Source: Odontesthes bonariensis
Taxonomy: Eukaryota; Chordata; Actinopteri; Atheriniformes; Atherinopsidae
Direction: 5' to 3'
NCBI RefSeq assembly: GCF_027942865.1
Contig: NC_134509.1
Coordinates: 24,982,697-25,046,696, forward strand
DNA: 64,000 nt
Part shown: piece by piece, positions 58,761 to 64,000 of the stretch
Layout: each line of letters opens with the position of its first letter
How positions within the stretch are numbered: position 1 is the first letter of the stretch
Made by a program: the position numbers and the translations under genes
The notes under the pieces: model-generated
The model's input: only the letters and a program-made list of their open reading frames with translations
Told to the model about the DNA's origin: nothing
The model's database searches: none

Positions 58761-59595
58761 TAAGTTTTCACATTTTCCACAGTAAGCATTTTGACCAGTC
58801 ATAACTGTGAGTTCAAACGGGAAACTAATCACATTAACTATGGCTTCATTCTGTTGTAGTGGAGCGAATTGATGTTATTAGTTACACCTGTGGTTTCCCT
58901 GCTGTGACATGTCAATGTCTCCCGTGAAAAAGATTAGATGCATGCATTGCTAACTATTAATGTGATATTTTTCTTTCTCGGAACTGAATATGACCCAAGG
59001 CTGAATCTGGTTTTATATTTGAAACATTTCAGCAATGCTTATCAGCTGTAAAACTTTGTATTCGTTGCATGATTTTGATTTAAATAAGCTTTTCTCTTCA
59101 CAAACCCTTTGGGTCCCTGAGCCCTCCAGTGATGCAGTAACCTGATGATAATGACAGGCCTGTGACACAGCCTTATCTGTTTTATCTTAATCCTTTTAAA
59201 CATATTTCTCAGTGCATAGTTGACAAGATTTTTTTTTTCTTTTGTTCTTTAAAACAGTGAAAAATGTTGCCCTACCTGCCTCCCCAATACCCCTATGTAT
59301 GGTATAAGGGAGGCAGGCAGGGGAGTTACCACAGTTTCCCTCCCTGATAAGCGATGTTGAAGACGTGTTTGCATACAGAGAGGTATGTCGGGTAGCATGC
59401 CTTTGTAATTATTTCTTTAAGAATAAATATTTTTCTCTGACTTTATATGAGAGTAACTGTATGTGGGCCTCTGTACTGTAGACAGCACCGGAGTCTGAAA
59501 AGGTTTTAGGACAGTATGTCTGATAAACTGTCAGTGGAGCACAAACGCAAACTGACACATTACAGTACCAGGATAGTAGAGTAGATACCACATTT

Positions 59596-62500
59596 AGGCA
59601 AGGCAAGGCAAGGCAATTTTATTTATAGAGCACAATTCATGCACAGGGCAATTCAAAGTGCTTCACAGCTACATAAAATCACAAGAAGGCAATAAAATCA
59701 TTAAAAAGAAATAAAAAATAAAATAAAGAAATTAAAAACCCATTAAAATAATCATTTGTTATTTAAAAAGCAAAGAGTGCAGATAAAATACTTCCAGTTG
59801 TGATATGCACAGCTAAATAGAAATGTTTTCAGCCTGGCTTTAAACATTGTCAGAGTGGAGGCCTGTCTCACATCTTCTGGAAGGCTGTTCCAGATGTTAG
59901 GAGCGTCAAACTGAAACGCAGCCGCACCTTGTTTAGTCCTGACTCTGGGCACCAGCAGGAGACCCCTCCCTGAGGTTCTCAGAGCCCGAGTTGGTTCATA
60001 TGGCTTTAACATGTCAGAGATGTACTTTGGCACTTGACCATGAAGAGACTTGTACACGAACAGAGCTGTTTTAAAGTCTATTCTCTGAGCGACAGGAAGC
60101 CAGTGCAGAGACCTGAGCACTGGACTAATATGGTCGTATTTCCTGGTTCTAGTCAGGACTCGAGCAGCAGCGTTCTGGATGTACTGCAGCTGTCTTACAG
60201 CCCGTTTAGAGAGCCCAGTGAGCAGGCCGTTACAGTAGTCTAACCTACTGGAGACAAACGCATGGATCAGTCTCTCTAAGTCTGGTTTAGACACTATTCC
60301 TTTGATTCTGGCAATGTTTTTTAGATGGTAAAAAGCTGTGGATGTTACTGATTTAATGTGGCTGTTAAAGTTCAGGTCTGAGTCCAATATTACCCCGAGA
60401 TTTCTAACTTGATAGTTAGGTTTTAGAGAGAGAGTCTCAAGGTGACTGATAACACTTTCTCTTTGTTTCTGTTGGCCACAGACAATGATTTCAGTTTTGT
60501 CTGAGTTTAGCTGGAGGAAATTGTTTTGCATCCACACACTGATCTGTTCAATGTAGTGACACAATGTATCTACAGGCCCGTGTTCTCCTGCCGTCAGTGA
60601 CATGTAGATCTGAGTGTCATCTGCATAGTTGTGGTAGGACACATTATAGCTGCGTATTAGCTGGCCTAGTGGAAGCATGTACAGATTGAACAATACGGGT
60701 CCCAGGATTGACCCCTGGGGAACCCCACAGGTCATAGCCATTTGGTCTGAGACACAGTTACCAATTTCAACAAAATATTTCCTGTCCTCCAGATAGGACT
60801 TGAACCAGTTTAAAGCACGACCAGAGATTCCCACCCAGTCTTCTAACCTCTGTAATAAGGTTGCATGGTCAACTGTGTCAAAGGCAGCACTCAGGTTCAG
60901 CAGAACTAAGACTGTGACTCTACTTGCATCTGTGTTCAGGCGGATGTCATTTGTCACCTTGATCAGAGCTGTCTCAGTGCTGTGGTGGGGCCTAAAGCCT
61001 GATTGGAAAGTATCAAAGGCATTGTTAGACAGGAGAAAGTCACCAAGCTGTTGGTATACAACTTTTTCTAGGACTTTGCCTAAGAATGGCAGGTTTGATA
61101 TGGGCCGGTAGTTGTTCAGTACAGTGGCATCAAGATTGCTCTTCTTTAGAAGGGGCTTAATGACAGCAGTTTTTAAGGCCTTTGGAAATGTTCCAGTCTG
61201 GAGTGAGATGTTGACTAGATGAGCGAGTTGTGGTAACAAACTGCTCAGCACAGACTTTAGGAATCTAGTGGGCAACTCATCAAGGCAGCACGTTGGTGAA
61301 CTCAGACTGCAGATGGTCTCTTCTACTGTTTTGTCAGTAACAGGTGTGAAATGTGTCAGCTTTAGGTGTCTAGCTGGCTGCAGAGTAGTTATTTGTGTTT
61401 TGGAAATTACTGCATTTTTAATGCCTTGAACTTTGTCATTAAAGAATATTGCAAACTCATTACACTTGGATGTAGACATGAGTTCTAAAGGCAGTGAAAC
61501 TGGAGGGTTTGTTAATCTGTTTACTGTAGGAAACAGGACACGAGAGTTGTTACTGCAGTTTTTGATGATTTCAGAAAAATAACTCTCCCTTGTTCTACGT
61601 GAAGTCTGGTTGAACACACATAGCTTTTCTTTGTAAGTCTCATAATGAACCTGGAGCTTTGACTTGCGCCATTTCCGTTCGGCTCTCTGGCACTCCCTTT
61701 TTTGTGCCCTGACCGACTCTTCTTTCCTCCATGGCGCCCTTTGCCTACTTTTAACTATTCTAACCTTGACAGGAGCACTGGTATCCAAAACATTTAAGAG
61801 ACTTGATGTGTAAGAGTTCAACAGATCATCAACATCAGAACACAGGGTGTTCTCAAACCTAATCATTTCCATAAACTGTGTCCCTGTTCTGTCATTTATG
61901 AGTCTTCCCCGAACAACTGCAGACCCAGCTGCTGATTTGGGTAAAGTAGATAGGTCGAAGAAAACACAGAAATGATCAGATAAAGCAACATCGACGACAT
62001 TCACGTTTGAAATAACAACACCCCTTGAAATGAGCACATCTAGAGTGTGCCCTCTGTTGTGGGTGGGCTCAGTCACATGCTGAGTTAGACCAAACATTTC
62101 AAGGACAGCAGTGAGCTCTTTAGCTTCCTTGTTATGCGCTACGTCCACATGAACATTCAAGTCCCCTGTTATGACTAAACAGTCACAAGCAGTGCACACA
62201 ATTGAAAGTAGTTCAGTAAAATCATGAATAAAACAATTCTGTGGTGGTTTATAAATGGTGATATAAAGTATGGAAGATTGTTTTATCTCCATTTTGAAAG
62301 ACACATACTCAAATGATGAAAAAAACCCAAATGACAACTTGTGGGTGGGTATATTGTCCCTGAACATGGCACAAACACCCCCACCCCTCTGGTTTTCTCG
62401 TGTTTCAGACACAAAATTGAAGTGAGGTGGACCAGACTCAATCAGGACTGCATTTGCTGTGTTTTTGTCGAGCCACGTCTCAGTTAAAAACATAAAATCA

Positions 62501-62850
62501 AGATTGTGAGAGGAAATAAAACTATTAATTAAGAATGATTTGTTACTTAAAGATCTGACATTGAGTACTGCGTGTTTGAGATTAGTTATAGTTGAACTGG
62601 ATGCTGTGTTCTTGCAAGGGATATGGATAAGATTTCTCTGGTTGGACAGTCTGATTGTCCCTCTCTTCACTCCATCCTTGGACCTCTGGTTGAGATGGTG
62701 TTTACCAACACAGAGGCCCTTAGCGTCCTAGACAACAGCGTTGACGCTGTTGGAAATGACAGCTGTGGGCACCGGTGGTGGGGGCCAAGCTGGGGGGGCT
62801 TTGGTCGATGGAGTAGGCTGGGGAGGGAGAGGGGACTTTCTCTGCAATGA
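59596..62850 (-). mobile_element. Near-full-length L2/CR1-type LINE
   Basis: A non-LTR retrotransposon on the minus strand. Its 3' end carries CCTTG-type short repeats (59598-59618 on the plus strand) and the ATTTATAGAGCACAATTC tail. One long ORF (59752-62670) fills most of it. Upstream to about 62850 lies a GC-richer segment without a long frame that may be the 5' UTR or the remains of a first ORF. The 5' end was not located precisely. It lies in the upstream flank of keratin gene B. Confidence 0.8.
59752..62670 (-). CDS. LINE ORF2: endonuclease-reverse transcriptase
   Basis: 972 codons without a stop. Residues 30-250 form an AP-like endonuclease (LNVRSLSNKS, TETWLDKN, VITGDLNVHVD, LSDHFCVFFD). 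Residues from about 500 form the reverse transcriptase: NYRPISNLPFLGKVLEKV, FQSGFRPHHSTETALIKV, LNLSAAFDTVDH, GVPQGSILGPVLFNLYM and YADDTQIYMS. A conserved C-terminal end follows (IQNAAARVLTRTRKYDHI, LKTFLFSCAY). It would copy its own RNA into target sites by target-primed reverse transcription. The motif A Asp expected in LLDLSAAFD is Asn here (residue 592, codon 60897-60895), which should abolish polymerisation although the frame is intact. The Met chosen is simply the first in frame. Confidence 0.88.
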   Translation of the reverse strand: MKRGTIRLSNQRNLIHIPCKNTASSSTITNLKHAVLNVRSLSNKSFLINSFISSHNLDFMFLTETWLDKNTANAVLIESGPPHFNFVSETRENQRGGGVCAMFRDNIPTHKLSFGFFSSFEYVSFKMEIKQSSILYITIYKPPQNCFIHDFTELLSIVCTACDCLVITGDLNVHVDVAHNKEAKELTAVLEMFGLTQHVTEPTHNRGHTLDVLISRGVVISNVNVVDVALSDHFCVFFDLSTLPKSAAGSAVVRGRLINDRTGTQFMEMIRFENTLCSDVDDLLNSYTSSLLNVLDTSAPVKVRIVKSRQRAPWRKEESVRAQKRECQRAERKWRKSKLQVHYETYKEKLCVFNQTSRRTRESYFSEIIKNCSNNSRVLFPTVNRLTNPPVSLPLELMSTSKCNEFAIFFNDKVQGIKNAVISKTQITTLQPARHLKLTHFTPVTDKTVEETICSLSSPTCCLDELPTRFLKSVLSSLLPQLAHLVNISLQTGTFPKALKTAVIKPLLKKSNLDATVLNNYRPISNLPFLGKVLEKVVYQQLGDFLLSNNAFDTFQSGFRPHHSTETALIKVTNDIRLNTDASRVTVLVLLNLSAAFDTVDHATLLQRLEDWVGISGRALNWFKSYLEDRKYFVEIGNCVSDQMAMTCGVPQGSILGPVLFNLYMLPLGQLIRSYNVSYHNYADDTQIYMSLTAGEHGPVDTLCHYIEQISVWMQNNFLQLNSDKTEIIVCGQQKQRESVISHLETLSLKPNYQVRNLGVILDSDLNFNSHIKSVTSTAFYHLKNIARIKGIVSKPDLERLIHAFVSSRLDYCNGLLTGLSKRAVRQLQYIQNAAARVLTRTRKYDHISPVLRSLHWLPVAQRIDFKTALFVYKSLHGQVPKYISDMLKPYEPTRALRTSGRGLLLVPRVRTKQGAAAFQFDAPNIWNSLPEDVRQASTLTMFKARLKTFLFSCAYHNWKYFICTLCFLNNK

Positions 62851-62859
62851 AAGTTTTCA

Positions 62860-64000
62860 CTCCAGTTTTAATTTTGCTTTCCTTTTATTCAACCATTCTA
62901 GATACAATTAAGAGTTGGGTTTTTTTTTAGGGGTAAATAGGACATAGGAGGTGTAGAAAACAGCTTTCAAGAATGTCCTTAATTGAATATTACCTCAGTT
63001 TAAAGATGAACTAATTGTAAAGTCACTTTTTCGGACGAATTAATGAGAAGAAACTGCACTCGGTGCTTGGAAACGGCAGCTGTTTACTAAAATTTGACAT
63101 ATCAGACAGTTTAATGCATAAAAGTAATTGTAAATAGTGGTGTCAAACCCATTGTTATTAGTTCTTATCTAAGTACAGATAAATTTAGCTAAACTTTTTG
63201 GCTAAACTAAAAAGGTTATAGGGGAATACATTGCATTAAAGGAACCAATCTATATGCTTTTATAACCAACAGCTTCAAACCTCGTCGTCACGTCATGTAT
63301 CATAAGCTAGTATTCCGTGTGATAATAAAATCCCAAAAGGTTGGGCTGCTGCGTAAAATGTCAATAAAAACAGAATGGAATGATTTGCAAATCTCACAAA
63401 CTGATATTTTATAAATGATAAAACATGGAAAACATGTTGAAATGTTGAAAGTGAGACATTTTAGTGTTTCGTTAAAAATATTGGCTCATCTTGAATCTGT
63501 TGACAGCAAAAAATCTCAAACAGGGCTCTCAAGTCTCATGCATTGAGCGTGACCACACGTTGTAGTTCTCACGCTGAAAAAAAGGAGAGACATTTCTCTG
63601 ATAAGCCGCTATCTCTATGGAAACGGCAGCTCTGAGCAGAGCAGTTAATAATAACAACAACACTAATAATATCATTATTAATGAAAGCCTGCGACCCGTC
63701 CAATCGGGTAATAATAAGAGTAATAAGGATTGGGTGTAAAAAGAGCACCTTAGAAAGGCAGAGTCTCTCAGAAATAAAGATGGGCAGAGGTTCAGCCCCA
63801 AAAACTTTTTTTTGAATAATGTTCCTCAATGAGCAAAACTTGAAGATTTAGATTATTCCAACATCTACAATTCATAATACAACCAAATAGACTCACACGT
63901 TTCACTGATGGAGGCGAAGAAGGACAACTCAAGTGCAGACAATGAGGGAGAGACAGGAGACAAAAATGAAATGAAAACTATTTAATTAGAAACAAGGGCG
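62860..64000. other. Non-coding flank with repeat remnants
   Basis: No coding support. The segment 63350-63500 (AATGGAATGATTTGCAAATC, then GGAAAACATG and TTGGCTCATCTTGAATCTG) looks like a common fish DNA-transposon relic. Repeat-like sequence also spans 63520-63830. No family was assigned. Confidence 0.4.

Noticed and set aside
59752-62670. Host gene of 972 codons
   Set aside because: The endonuclease and reverse transcriptase motifs and the LINE tail show that it is a retrotransposon.

Overview
The window is vertebrate genomic DNA, almost certainly from a ray-finned (teleost) fish. The evidence is spliced genes with short GT-AG introns, vertebrate-only families (gastrin, type I keratins, a huntingtin-associated protein/TRAK gene), fish-style tRNA-derived SINEs, an L2/CR1-type LINE, Tc1, hAT and PIF/Harbinger relics, and many CA/GT microsatellites. 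No bacterial features, CRISPR arrays, rRNA or functional tRNA genes were seen.

Layout. 1-7390: no convincing coding sequence, only an old SINE and a possible untranslated exon. 7400-29375 (+): a HAP1/TRAK-family adaptor gene, called hap1. Its exons join in phase into a 768-codon frame from the exon at 7948 to the stop at 28184, and a second first exon lies at 14420-14591. Its 10.6-kb intron holds a Glu-rich ORF on the other strand, a MITE, a large unclassified repeat and a hAT element with an exact 8-bp target duplication. Another intron holds a separate coiled-coil gene on the minus strand. 29565-30170 (-): a gastrin gene, tail-to-tail with hap1. 31924-35287: nested transposons, in which a PIF/Harbinger-type element with MADF ORFs sits inside a copy of the large repeat and itself contains a self-nested MITE. 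36895-39040: a SINE and a truncated LINE. 39213-41124: two well-kept exons of a third type I keratin. 41291-47580: Tc1 relics and non-coding DNA. 47682-49728 (+) and 53748-57223 (-): two complete type I keratin genes, tail-to-tail, with TATA boxes and poly(A) signals. 58552-62850 (-): a LINE tail and a nearly full-length LINE with a 972-codon ORF.

How the genes relate. HAP1, GAST and the type I keratin cluster are also neighbours in mammals (human 17q21), so this looks like an old vertebrate gene block. The adjacency is the main reason to prefer hap1 over a trak paralogue. The proteins do not share a pathway: hap1 is a motor adaptor for organelle transport, gastrin is a secreted gut hormone precursor, and the keratins are epithelial intermediate-filament subunits.

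No wholly new biological system was identified. The most notable observations are a second hap1 promoter with an in-frame upstream ORF, a frame-breaking exon near the hap1 3' end, an intronic antisense coiled-coil gene, a gastrin with Val in its active core, an intact LINE ORF whose reverse transcriptase lacks a catalytic Asp, and a nested MITE whose empty-site sequence occurs elsewhere in the window.
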